This document shows positions 1 to 6,896 of a DNA stretch of 11,058 nucleotides, one piece after another. Origin of the DNA: Promethearchaeota archaeon. GTDB lineage: Archaea > Asgardarchaeota > Lokiarchaeia > Sigynarchaeales > SOKP01. The notes under the pieces were generated by a model. That model made no database searches and was not told the origin of the DNA. It worked only from the letters and a program-made list of their open reading frames with translations. Where the stretch lies: NCBI GenBank assembly GCA_004524425.1, contig SDNN01000083.1:1-11058 (forward strand), given 5' to 3'. Numbering within the stretch: the first letter of the stretch is position 1; each line of letters begins with the position of its first letter. Both the position numbers and the translations under genes were made by a program.

Positions 1-3000
1 GATGCCTACGAAGTTTTAGCAGTGGAGGATAATAGTGTTGATGACAGAGCTTCTAGTTCTGGAGAATCCCAAGTGGATAAAATATTGGTCGATCTGGCAA
101 ATGAGTACAAAAAAATAAAGATTAAAACTAAACTTTACAAAGTTGTTACCCATACATCATATTTATTGGAAAATGTATTGTGGCCCATCATATTTAAGAA
201 GTCAAAGCCTCCTTCAATCAAAAAGGAGGAAAAATGTGATGTAGACTTGCAAAAGTTTATGAAACCCATTCTTGATACAGTTAACGATCTCCAAGAATAC
301 CATCTTGCATGGTTCATTTATTGGTCACTCACATCAATCGATGATGCACTTCGTTGCAGTGAGACTGGGATAAAACTTGCAAAAAAATATAATAATGAAG
401 AGTCTTTAGCCCATTTCATGAATTCAACTGCTTTAGTGTACGACACACGTGGAAGAATAGAAGAAGCACTAAATTTATTTGAAGAAGCAGTAATAATTGC
501 TGAAAAAATAAACGATGTTATTGGATTACCTACTTTTCTGTACAACGCAGCACGATTGCATAGAATGGCTGGCAGACTACAAAAAGCTAAAAAATTTTAT
601 GAAAGGGCTTGGATTTTAGCCGAAAAAGAAGGACTGGGATCAGTTATGGCAAACATACTTACTGATAAGGCATTGATTAATGATTTGCAAGGTGATTTTG
701 AGGGTGCGCTCGCCTTATATAATGAGGCATTAGAATTGAATGAAACTGTCGGAAATCTTCCCATGAAAGCCAGCATTTTAAATAACATTGCGAGTGTATA
801 CATTGATAAAGGTGAATTTTCAAAAGCTCGTGATCATTACCTTGAAGCTATTAAAATTGATGATCTTCTTGGCAAGATAAATTGGAAAGCACTTAGAATT
901 TCTGCGATAGGAGAGGTATATAGACATTCTGGTGATTTCAAGAAAGCAATCGAAAAATATGATGAAGCCCTTTTAATAGCAGAGAAGCTCGATGATCCTC
1001 TTTCTAAAGCAAACATTTATAACAACATGGGTCTTGCAAAGCAATCAGTAGGGAAGATGAAGGAATCGCATGAATTATTCAAAAATTCAGTTGAAATCTA
1101 CCGTAAATTAAACCAAAAAAGCTCTTTGGGAATCACACTTCACAATTTGGGCGGTCTTCTTTATAATCAAGGTCAAATAGATGATGCTCTGGATATATAT
1201 CATAAAGCTCTTGAAATCGCGGAAGAATTGCATGATTTATCGGGAAAGGCAGGGAGATTAATGAGTATAGGGAGCATATATGAAGCGAGAGGAGAATATA
1301 TTAAGGCGCGAAAATTTTATACAGAAGCTCTAGATATTGCAAAAAAGATTGGTGAAAAAATCCGTATTCCCATGTATCTCCACGCTTTAGGGGGAAATGA
1401 CGTTGCTTTAGGAAAATTCAAAGATGCGATGGACAAATACGAGAAAGCCCTTACCTTGAGTAAAGAGATGAATAACAAGGGTTCCATTGTCATATCATTA
1501 TCAAGAGTTGCATCTGTATATCGAAATACGAATCAACATGACAAGGCTTTAAAATATTATAACCAGGCGCTTAACCTTGCCAGAGAAATAAATCATGACA
1601 AAGAAATCGGTACACTACTAAATAATATTGGCCAAGTACATACCAATAAAGGAGATCATGAGACTGCGATTGAGTATTATCACAAAGCTTTGAAACTGAA
1701 CGAAAAGATAGGTGATGTAGATGGAATCGCCACCGCGAAAAATAATATCGCATTAGCGTTCCAAAATCAGGGTGATCTAGAGGAAGCAAAGAAATATTAT
1801 GTAGAAGCATTATCAATTGACAAGAAACTTGGAAAAAAAGGAAGCATGGCAGTGATCCACACTAACATTGGTTCGCTTTACATGGATGAGGACAAAAACG
1901 AAGAGGCTATTGAAGAATTTAAAGTAGCTCTAGCTCTATACGAGGAAACAGGGAGGATTGTAGGAATAGGTGGTTTACATGCTAATATGGGTCTTGCATT
2001 TACCGCTCTTAAGCAATATGATAATGCGCTTGAAGCTTATAAAAAAGCTTTGAGTTTTTATCAAGAAACCGAAGACTTGGAAGGGGTCTCAAGACAGTAC
2101 CGCAATATCGGCCTTTCATACTACCATAAGAAAGAATACGAACACGCGATGAAATTCTATGAGCAGGCTCTCAAAATCGCTGAAGAGATTAATAAAATAG
2201 ATTATGTTGCTGATTTATATAATGATATGGGAAACACGTATTATATTCAGCAAAAATATGAGCAATCATTACCCTTCTTCAAAAAGGCGACGAATGTGGG
2301 AGTAAAGTTATCAAATGAGTTATCTTCGGGAATCTACCACAAATGCTATGCCCAATCATTACGCGGTGCCGGAAGATTTGATGAAGCCCTTTCCCATTTT
2401 GGGACTGCTTTTGAACTTTTCAAGCAAGTTGGCAATTTTGAGAACATGGCCAGAGTAAGGCAGAGTCGCGGCTTAATTTACAAGAACTTGAATAAAAATG
2501 AAGATTCACTAAAGGAATTTGAATTGGCATTAAATTTTGCCAGTAAAACTGGAATTCCCGCACTAATTTCAGATATTCAGAGTGATATAGGATATCTCTA
2601 TTATTCAATGAAGGATCTACAAAAAGCTCGTGAATACATATTATTAGCTCTAGAATTAATGCGAGAAACTCAAAATAAATCATTAATAATGCAATATCTT
2701 ATTGATTTGACCGTTATACATATGGATCTAGATGATCTTGAAATGGCACGGAAATACAACCAAGAAGCAATCAATATCGGAAATAAAGAAGGGGTTTTGG
2801 ATAAAAAAGCTACAGCTTTGCTATATCAAGCGAGGTTATTCACAAGATTTGGAAAAATACATGATGCTGTTGAAAGTTACAAAGAAGCATTGAAAATTGG
2901 TGAGAATACTGAAGATTTCAAGATGCAAGTAAATAGAGCCTATGATATCGCTCAACTTTATTATAATGCGAAAGAATACCAAGCAGCAATTCCTTGGTAC

Positions 3001-4032
3001 GAGAAAGTTATAGAATTAGATTTGATCCTTCAGGATATGCCCTCTGTACGAAATCAACATTGGAACATTGCCTTATGCTACAATGCATTAGGAGAGAATG
3101 AAAATGCAATTCATTCTTTAGAAAAGGTATATGAAATTGATAAGGATTTGGGCAATACTAATAATCAGATATCGGTTGCACGAGCACTTGGCAAGTTTTA
3201 CTCTGAACAAGGAAATGTAAAAAAAGCAGAGGAAAAGCTCTTGGAAGCAATTTCGATTTCCGATCAAGTTGAGGACCTTCAAGCAAAGGACAAGATTACC
3301 TACGACCTTGCACGAATATACCAGCAAAACGGGATGATTGATGAGGCCATCAAATGTTATCTCAAGGATGTCGATATCTGTCAGAAACTCGAAGATGAAG
3401 CAGGTATTGAAGTTTTATATAGAAACATTGCCGATGCTTACGAAACTGAAGGAGCATACACTAAAGCAAGAGAATATCTTGAAAAATCTCTGGTTCTTTC
3501 ACGGAAAATGGGAAACATGAAACAGGTTGCGATCACGACGAATAATATTGGAAGCATATTATATGATTTGCAGGAATTTCAAGAAGCCATTAAATATTAC
3601 AAGTCAGCAATGAATATTAATCGAGAGTTAGGTGAAGAAACAGCACTTGCCAGTAATTATCAAAATACTGGTACAGCACTTCGACAGATGGGAGAACATT
3701 CCGAAGCAAAGATAATGTTTGAGAAAGCGATGGAGATAAACAAATCTCGTGGGGCGATGTTAGATGTTGCATGGACATTAGGTAGCTTGGCGCGATCGCA
3801 GGATATGCAGGGGAAACTTGAATTGGCCATACAAACACGAACGCAGGCGGCTCAAATCTATGCTGAACAAGGGGAACATGAGTCTCAAATAAAACAGCTA
3901 TCCTTTATTGCAGATCTTTATGAAAAGCTGGGAAATATTAATGGCGTAAAAAAATGCCATAAAAAGATTGTTGAACTTTATGAAACTATGAATGATGTTA
4001 AAAAAGCTGAAGAGTGGCGGAAAAAGCTTTAA
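1..4032 (+). CDS. Giant tetratricopeptide-repeat (TPR) protein, 5' end outside window
   Basis: This is probably a cytoplasmic protein-protein interaction scaffold; no enzymatic domain is visible. The frame is open from base 1. A GTG at 22 is the first possible start, but seven sense codons precede it without a stop and no ribosome binding site is seen, so the gene most likely begins upstream. Numbering from the GTG, residues 1-85 are non-repetitive and unrecognised. Residues 86-125 look like a degenerate TPR that keeps only the second helix. Residues 126-1325 are thirty 40-residue TPR units, and 1326-1336 are a short basic tail. Typical units read NNIGxxYxxxGxxxxAxxYYxKALxIxEKIGD, the 40-residue type seen in kinesin light chain and LGN/GPSM2-like proteins. 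No signal peptide or transmembrane segment is visible in the part shown. The gene has no same-strand partner within 270 bases downstream. The TPR assignment is very secure; the binding partner and function are unknown. Confidence 0.93.
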   Translation, partial: DAYEVLAVEDNSVDDRASSSGESQVDKILVDLANEYKKIKIKTKLYKVVTHTSYLLENVLWPIIFKKSKPPSIKKEEKCDVDLQKFMKPILDTVNDLQEYHLAWFIYWSLTSIDDALRCSETGIKLAKKYNNEESLAHFMNSTALVYDTRGRIEEALNLFEEAVIIAEKINDVIGLPTFLYNAARLHRMAGRLQKAKKFYERAWILAEKEGLGSVMANILTDKALINDLQGDFEGALALYNEALELNETVGNLPMKASILNNIASVYIDKGEFSKARDHYLEAIKIDDLLGKINWKALRISAIGEVYRHSGDFKKAIEKYDEALLIAEKLDDPLSKANIYNNMGLAKQSVGKMKESHELFKNSVEIYRKLNQKSSLGITLHNLGGLLYNQGQIDDALDIYHKALEIAEELHDLSGKAGRLMSIGSIYEARGEYIKARKFYTEALDIAKKIGEKIRIPMYLHALGGNDVALGKFKDAMDKYEKALTLSKEMNNKGSIVISLSRVASVYRNTNQHDKALKYYNQALNLAREINHDKEIGTLLNNIGQVHTNKGDHETAIEYYHKALKLNEKIGDVDGIATAKNNIALAFQNQGDLEEAKKYYVEALSIDKKLGKKGSMAVIHTNIGSLYMDEDKNEEAIEEFKVALALYEETGRIVGIGGLHANMGLAFTALKQYDNALEAYKKALSFYQETEDLEGVSRQYRNIGLSYYHKKEYEHAMKFYEQALKIAEEINKIDYVADLYNDMGNTYYIQQKYEQSLPFFKKATNVGVKLSNELSSGIYHKCYAQSLRGAGRFDEALSHFGTAFELFKQVGNFENMARVRQSRGLIYKNLNKNEDSLKEFELALNFASKTGIPALISDIQSDIGYLYYSMKDLQKAREYILLALELMRETQNKSLIMQYLIDLTVIHMDLDDLEMARKYNQEAINIGNKEGVLDKKATALLYQARLFTRFGKIHDAVESYKEALKIGENTEDFKMQVNRAYDIAQLYYNAKEYQAAIPWYEKVIELDLILQDMPSVRNQHWNIALCYNALGENENAIHSLEKVYEIDKDLGNTNNQISVARALGKFYSEQGNVKKAEEKLLEAISISDQVEDLQAKDKITYDLARIYQQNGMIDEAIKCYLKDVDICQKLEDEAGIEVLYRNIADAYETEGAYTKAREYLEKSLVLSRKMGNMKQVAITTNNIGSILYDLQEFQEAIKYYKSAMNINRELGEETALASNYQNTGTALRQMGEHSEAKIMFEKAMEINKSRGAMLDVAWTLGSLARSQDMQGKLELAIQTRTQAAQIYAEQGEHESQIKQLSFIADLYEKLGNINGVKKCHKKIVELYETMNDVKKAEEWRKKL
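397..3996 (+). repeat. Array of 30 in-frame 120-bp TPR-encoding units
   Basis: The stretch encodes 30 consecutive units of exactly 40 residues (30 x 120 bp = 3600 bp) with no insertion or deletion between units. I aligned it by hand on the recurring A/N-x-x-G, G-x-x-x-x-A and Y-x-x-A-L positions. The units have diverged strongly in DNA sequence, so this is an old array and not a recent tandem duplication. Several later units (for example those around residues 886-925) have lost the canonical Gly but keep the helix pattern. A degenerate half-unit precedes the array at about 277-396. Confidence 0.9.
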
Positions 4033-4097
4033 AAATAAAATAAGAAAGAAATAAATCTCATTTCAATAATAATAGAAATATAGCACCTTAGATTCGA

Positions 4098-4143
4098 TAT
4101 TTCATCAATTTCTCAATTAATACTGCTATTATTTCATCAATTT
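4098..4143. repeat. 14-bp direct repeat pair, 32-bp spacing
   Basis: TATTTCATCAATTT occurs at 4098-4111 and again at 4130-4143. The match is exact and the start-to-start distance is 32 bp, close to three helical turns. It lies between the TPR gene and the acyl-CoA ligase gene, about 150 bp upstream of the latter's TATA-like element. It could be a pair of regulator half-sites on one DNA face or a chance match in AT-rich DNA. Confidence 0.4.
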
Positions 4144-4153
4144 TATAATTCTT

Positions 4154-4176
4154 AAAAAAAAAACCCTTCTTTTTTT
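4154..4176 (+). terminator. T-tract terminator after the TPR gene
   Basis: Ten A, a CCCTTC spacer and seven T (4170-4176) form a weak A/T stem followed by a U-tract in RNA. Archaeal RNA polymerase terminates at such U-tracts. It lies about 120 bp past the TPR stop codon, so shorter T-runs may also act. Confidence 0.4.
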
Positions 4177-4255
4177 ACAAATTCATTAATTTTTATTAAT
4201 TAAATGATCAAGATGCAATTCAATTTAAATAAAAGTTAAAATAATTATAATTTAC

Positions 4256-4273
4256 AATAAAATTTATGAATAA
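4256..4273 (+). promoter_or_regulatory. Archaeal BRE/TATA-like promoter for the acyl-CoA ligase
   Basis: An A-rich BRE-like stretch (AATAAAA, 4256-4262) runs into TTTATGAATAA (4263-4273). The centre of the box is about 38 bp before the ATG at 4305, which would give a short 5' leader. The surrounding DNA is very AT-rich, so neighbouring boxes are possible. Confidence 0.4.
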
Positions 4274-4304
4274 ATAAAAGCTATAGAGAAAAATAACAAG
4301 GTCG

Positions 4305-6029
4305 ATGATAATACCATCAAAATATTCTGAAAGATTTTGGAAAAAGAATTGGGACCCCGGTTTAGACGATCTAGACCCTAAACTATGGGATATATCTTAT
4401 CCGGACGCTGTGAGAGATGCCTTCGACCGCTTTCCCAACAAAATTGCCTTAACTTTTCAAGGTTTGGAGATTAGCTTTGCTGATGTTGATAAATATTCCA
4501 ATCAATTTGCTCACATGTTAATCGAAAATGGATTTGAAAAAGGAGACATCGTCGGGATTAATCTACCCAATACTCCAGAGTATATATACGCATTTCTTGG
4601 CGCGCATAAAGCAGGATGCATCGTTTCTGGGATTAGTCCACTTCTCTCGGACGTTCAAATGCATTATCAATTAAATGATTTAGCCAGTGGTGGAAAAAAA
4701 ACAGCACTTGTAACTCTCGATGCCATTTTTCAACATAGACTAAAAAACATATATCAAAAATTACCTGAGTTGAAAATTGTGATAGCAACAAGTGTTATAG
4801 GTTCTTTTCCAAAAGACCAAAGGGAAAAAATAATGGCTGTTCAGGATATTCCTACAGGAGAAGTCACTCCTTTAGAAGGCAAGATAGTGCTTGATTTTCA
4901 AGATGATGTTTTAACAAAATATCCCAGGACTTTACCAGATATCAAGGTGTCTGGTGATGACATTGCTTTTATCCAATATACAGGAGGGACGACGGGACCC
5001 CCAAAGGGAGCAATGTTGACGCATAAAAACTCTGTTTCTGACATAATAATTAATGAAAAATGGGTTGGATGGAAAAAAGGAACAGGAGTAGCGTTATCAG
5101 GATTCCCCTTCTTTCACATTGCTGGATTATATTTTGGACAGGCGTGTCTTTACCTCGGATGGACACAATGTCTCATCCCTGATCCCCGGAATGCTCAACA
5201 TATTTGTAATGAGATAAAAAAATACAAACCATCTACAATAGTCAATGTGCCTTCCTTATATCAGATTTTAATGAATTTTAGGAAATTCAAAAGATTAGAT
5301 CATTCCACTTTAGACTTATGCATGAGTGGTGCTGCCCCATTTCCAGTAGAATCCCAAAAACAATTAGAAAGTATAGTAGGAGAAGGTAAAATATTAGAAG
5401 TTTATGGTATGACTGAAACATCTCCACTATCAGCTATGAATCCATATCGAGCTAAAAGGATCTTAGGCTCGGTAGGGTTGCCTCTCCTAAATACGACAAT
5501 AAAAATGGTTGACCCTGACACGGGAGATGAAGTTCCTTTAGGGAAGCCTGGAGAAATATGTGTTAAGGGTCCAATGGTAATGAAAGGATATTATAATAAA
5601 CCTGAGGAAACGGCTAATGCGCTCGATAAGGATGGATTCATGCATACGGGAGATGTTGGCATCATGGATGAAGAAGGATACATCCGCATAGTTGATCGCA
5701 CAAAAGACATGATAATCGTGGGGGGGTTCAAAGTTTTCTCATCAAAAGTGGAAGATATTTTAAGCAAGCATCCCGCAATCGGTATAATCGCTATAATAGG
5801 GAGACCCAATCCAGATCGCCCAGGATCTGAAATTGTAAATGCCTATATTCAACTTGATCCTGCTTATGAATACGACGGAAACGAGGAAAAACTTAAAGAA
5901 AACATTATCAATTTTGCCAAGGAAAACTGCGCGCCTTATGAGGCCCCCAAGGTCATCAATATTGTTGAGGAATTGCCTCTAACAGTTGTAGGGAAAGTCG
6001 ATAAAAAAGTATTGAGAAAGAAGAAATAA
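4305..6029 (+). CDS. Fatty acyl-CoA ligase (AMP-forming), FadD/ANL superfamily
   Basis: It activates a carboxylic acid, probably a medium- or long-chain fatty acid, to acyl-CoA through an acyl-adenylate, using ATP and CoA in the cytoplasm. All core ANL motifs are visible in the 574 residues: the phosphate loop YTGGTTGPPKG (225-235), FFHIAG (269-274), SGAAPFP (341-347), YGMTET (367-372), HTGD (447-450), the hinge DRTKDMIIVGGFKVF (464-478), and the C-terminal PLTVVGK with the adenylation lysine at 564. Full length is normal for the family. The ATG at 4305 fits because residues 8-24 match the conserved W-x-x-x-x-DPG opening of FadD-like enzymes. AAGGT lies only 2 bases before it, too close for a Shine-Dalgarno. 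After GGFKVF the usual P-x-E-V-E reads S-S-K-V-E. Substrate chain length cannot be read from sequence. The stand-alone context fits import or beta-oxidation of fatty acids, or lipid recycling. Confidence 0.93.
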   Translation: MIIPSKYSERFWKKNWDPGLDDLDPKLWDISYPDAVRDAFDRFPNKIALTFQGLEISFADVDKYSNQFAHMLIENGFEKGDIVGINLPNTPEYIYAFLGAHKAGCIVSGISPLLSDVQMHYQLNDLASGGKKTALVTLDAIFQHRLKNIYQKLPELKIVIATSVIGSFPKDQREKIMAVQDIPTGEVTPLEGKIVLDFQDDVLTKYPRTLPDIKVSGDDIAFIQYTGGTTGPPKGAMLTHKNSVSDIIINEKWVGWKKGTGVALSGFPFFHIAGLYFGQACLYLGWTQCLIPDPRNAQHICNEIKKYKPSTIVNVPSLYQILMNFRKFKRLDHSTLDLCMSGAAPFPVESQKQLESIVGEGKILEVYGMTETSPLSAMNPYRAKRILGSVGLPLLNTTIKMVDPDTGDEVPLGKPGEICVKGPMVMKGYYNKPEETANALDKDGFMHTGDVGIMDEEGYIRIVDRTKDMIIVGGFKVFSSKVEDILSKHPAIGIIAIIGRPNPDRPGSEIVNAYIQLDPAYEYDGNEEKLKENIINFAKENCAPYEAPKVINIVEELPLTVVGKVDKKVLRKKK

Positions 6030-6054
6030 AAAATTAAAAGAAATTTTTGCTCTC

Positions 6055-6062
6055 TTTTTTTT
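6055..6062 (+). terminator. T8 terminator after the acyl-CoA ligase
   Basis: Eight T follow the CTCT sequence 25 bp past the ligase stop codon. No GC stem is present, as expected of archaeal U-tract termination. It prevents read-through into the convergent gene that ends at 6119. Confidence 0.5.
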
Positions 6063-6112
6063 AAATTAATATAAATGATTAATACACATTTGGTAGTTAA
6101 ACTAGACCAATT

Positions 6113-6118
6113 AAAAAA
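6113..6118 (-). terminator. Short T6 tract directly after the coiled-coil gene stop
   Basis: On the minus strand six T follow the TAA stop codon after two bases. It is a plausible weak U-tract terminator for the coiled-coil gene; a second T-rich stretch follows on that strand near 6026-6036. Confidence 0.3.
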
Positions 6119-6802
6119 TTATTGCTCTTCCTTCTTTTTTTCTAAAGCTTTTTTAGGAAATAATCTTTGCTTTAGTTTCACTAAACCTGTTTCTTCATCA
6201 AAATCTAAAAGATCAACGTTTGCTAGCTCGTTTACTGCTCTTATTACCCATGCTCCTGCGACTCCTGTTGTATTCTTTATTTCCTCTCGTGTCATTTTCT
6301 CTTTTTCTCCATGTAGAGTTTGCAGAATCCTATAATGAGCCTGCCCCTGCCAGATCTTCTCTATTAATACAGCATAAATCGATAATAAGGCTTTTATTCT
6401 TTCAAAATTAAATTCTGCTTCTTGACTTTCTTCAGCTACCTTTGCTAACTTACTTAGTTCCACTTTTAAACTCTCATATTCCTCCAATAGCCTTTGTTGT
6501 TCTTCTGTTAAAGCTCCAATCTTCTCGTCTCTTTCTTGTTTATCCTTTTCAAGTTGGTTTTTTTCTTCTTCCAACTTTTTTTTATCTTGTTCTAATTGAT
6601 TTTTTTTTATTTCCAACTCTTTTTTATCAGTTTCTAATTCTGTCGTAGCCCTTTCTAACTCCATTTTGTCTTTTTCAAGTTGTTCTTTCTCTTTTTCAAG
6701 TTTCAATAATTCTTGCTTAGCAGAATTTAAAACTTTTGTTATATTTTGAACCGCTTCGATGGTACCATCTATAACTTGTAATGTATTTTTTTCATCAGAC
6801 AT
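6119..6802 (-). CDS. Leucine-heptad coiled-coil protein with C-terminal winged helix
   Basis: The product is a 227-residue soluble protein of unknown function. I start it at the ATG at 6802. A TTG at 6811 would add three residues, but a TATA box centred near 6835 puts transcription start at about 6808-6812. Residues 32-120 are a long charged helix with Leu every seventh residue (35, 42, 49, 56, 63, 70, 77, 84, then Arg 91, then 98, 105, 112, 119). Residues about 155-215 look like a winged helix: HYRILQTL, then MTREEIKNTTG, then WVIRAVNELANVDLL, then a DEETG wing and a beta strand ending in LFPKK. The basic tail ends in KKKEEQ. It is divergent from the membrane hydrolase gene, so a dimeric DNA-binding regulator is reasonable. 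A structural or ESCRT-II-like winged-helix role cannot be excluded. The coiled coil is certain, the winged helix probable. Confidence 0.8.
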   Translation of the reverse strand: MSDEKNTLQVIDGTIEAVQNITKVLNSAKQELLKLEKEKEQLEKDKMELERATTELETDKKELEIKKNQLEQDKKKLEEEKNQLEKDKQERDEKIGALTEEQQRLLEEYESLKVELSKLAKVAEESQEAEFNFERIKALLSIYAVLIEKIWQGQAHYRILQTLHGEKEKMTREEIKNTTGVAGAWVIRAVNELANVDLLDFDEETGLVKLKQRLFPKKALEKKKEEQ

Positions 6803-6829
6803 TGAAATCAAGTTATAACTAGCTTTTAA

Positions 6830-6846
6830 TAAATATAAATTTATTT
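6830..6846 (-). promoter_or_regulatory. BRE/TATA promoter of the coiled-coil gene
   Basis: Read on the minus strand, AAATAAA (6846-6840) is followed directly by TTTATATTTA (6839-6830), a near-ideal archaeal TATA box. The ATG at 6802 lies about 33 bases past its centre, so the transcript would have a leader of only a few bases. The same DNA contains an AATAAAT/ATTTATT inverted repeat with 4-bp spacing (6828-6845), which may be only compositional. Confidence 0.55.
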
Positions 6847-6853
6847 GAGATTC

Positions 6854-6864
6854 TTATTATAAAA
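6854..6864 (+). promoter_or_regulatory. TATA-like promoter of the membrane hydrolase gene
   Basis: TTATTATAAAA lies about 37 bp (centre to ATG) upstream of the start at 6897. The box is separated by only about 10 bp from the oppositely facing TATA box of the coiled-coil gene, so a protein bound here could affect both genes. Confidence 0.4.
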
Positions 6865-6896
6865 CTTAATACGAATCATTCGTTATCATAAATGGG

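Noticed and set aside
22..24. GTG as the true start of the TPR gene
   Set aside because: The frame is open upstream to base 1 and no ribosome site precedes the GTG, so it is only the first permissible start inside the window.
1571..3838. Minus-strand and shifted frames of 60-87 codons inside the TPR gene
   Set aside because: They are shadows of a strongly supported coding frame, with no recognisable domain and no promoter or start signal.
4154..4176. A10-CCCTTC-T7 as a genuine bacterial-type hairpin terminator
   Set aside because: An A/U-only stem would be unstable in RNA, so I call it a T-tract terminator without claiming a hairpin.
4180..4260. ATTAATTTTTATTAATTAAAT stretches as an origin or RNA gene
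   Set aside because: This is low-complexity AT-rich intergenic DNA without ordered repeats, a replication gene nearby or a foldable GC-containing structure.
6075..6648. Plus-strand frames of 60-90 codons over the coiled-coil gene
   Set aside because: They encode Leu/Phe/Ser-rich low-complexity peptides that mirror the Lys/Glu-rich minus-strand coding sequence. The minus-strand product has clean heptads and a folded C-terminal domain.
6435..6700. T/C-rich 21-bp quasi-repeats as a CRISPR or satellite array
   Set aside because: The period comes from heptad codons of the coiled coil; there are no identical repeats with unique spacers.
6828..6845. AATAAAT/ATTTATT inverted repeat between the divergent genes
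   Set aside because: It overlaps the minus-strand TATA box and is pure A/T, so the symmetry may follow from composition. I mention it only with the promoter.
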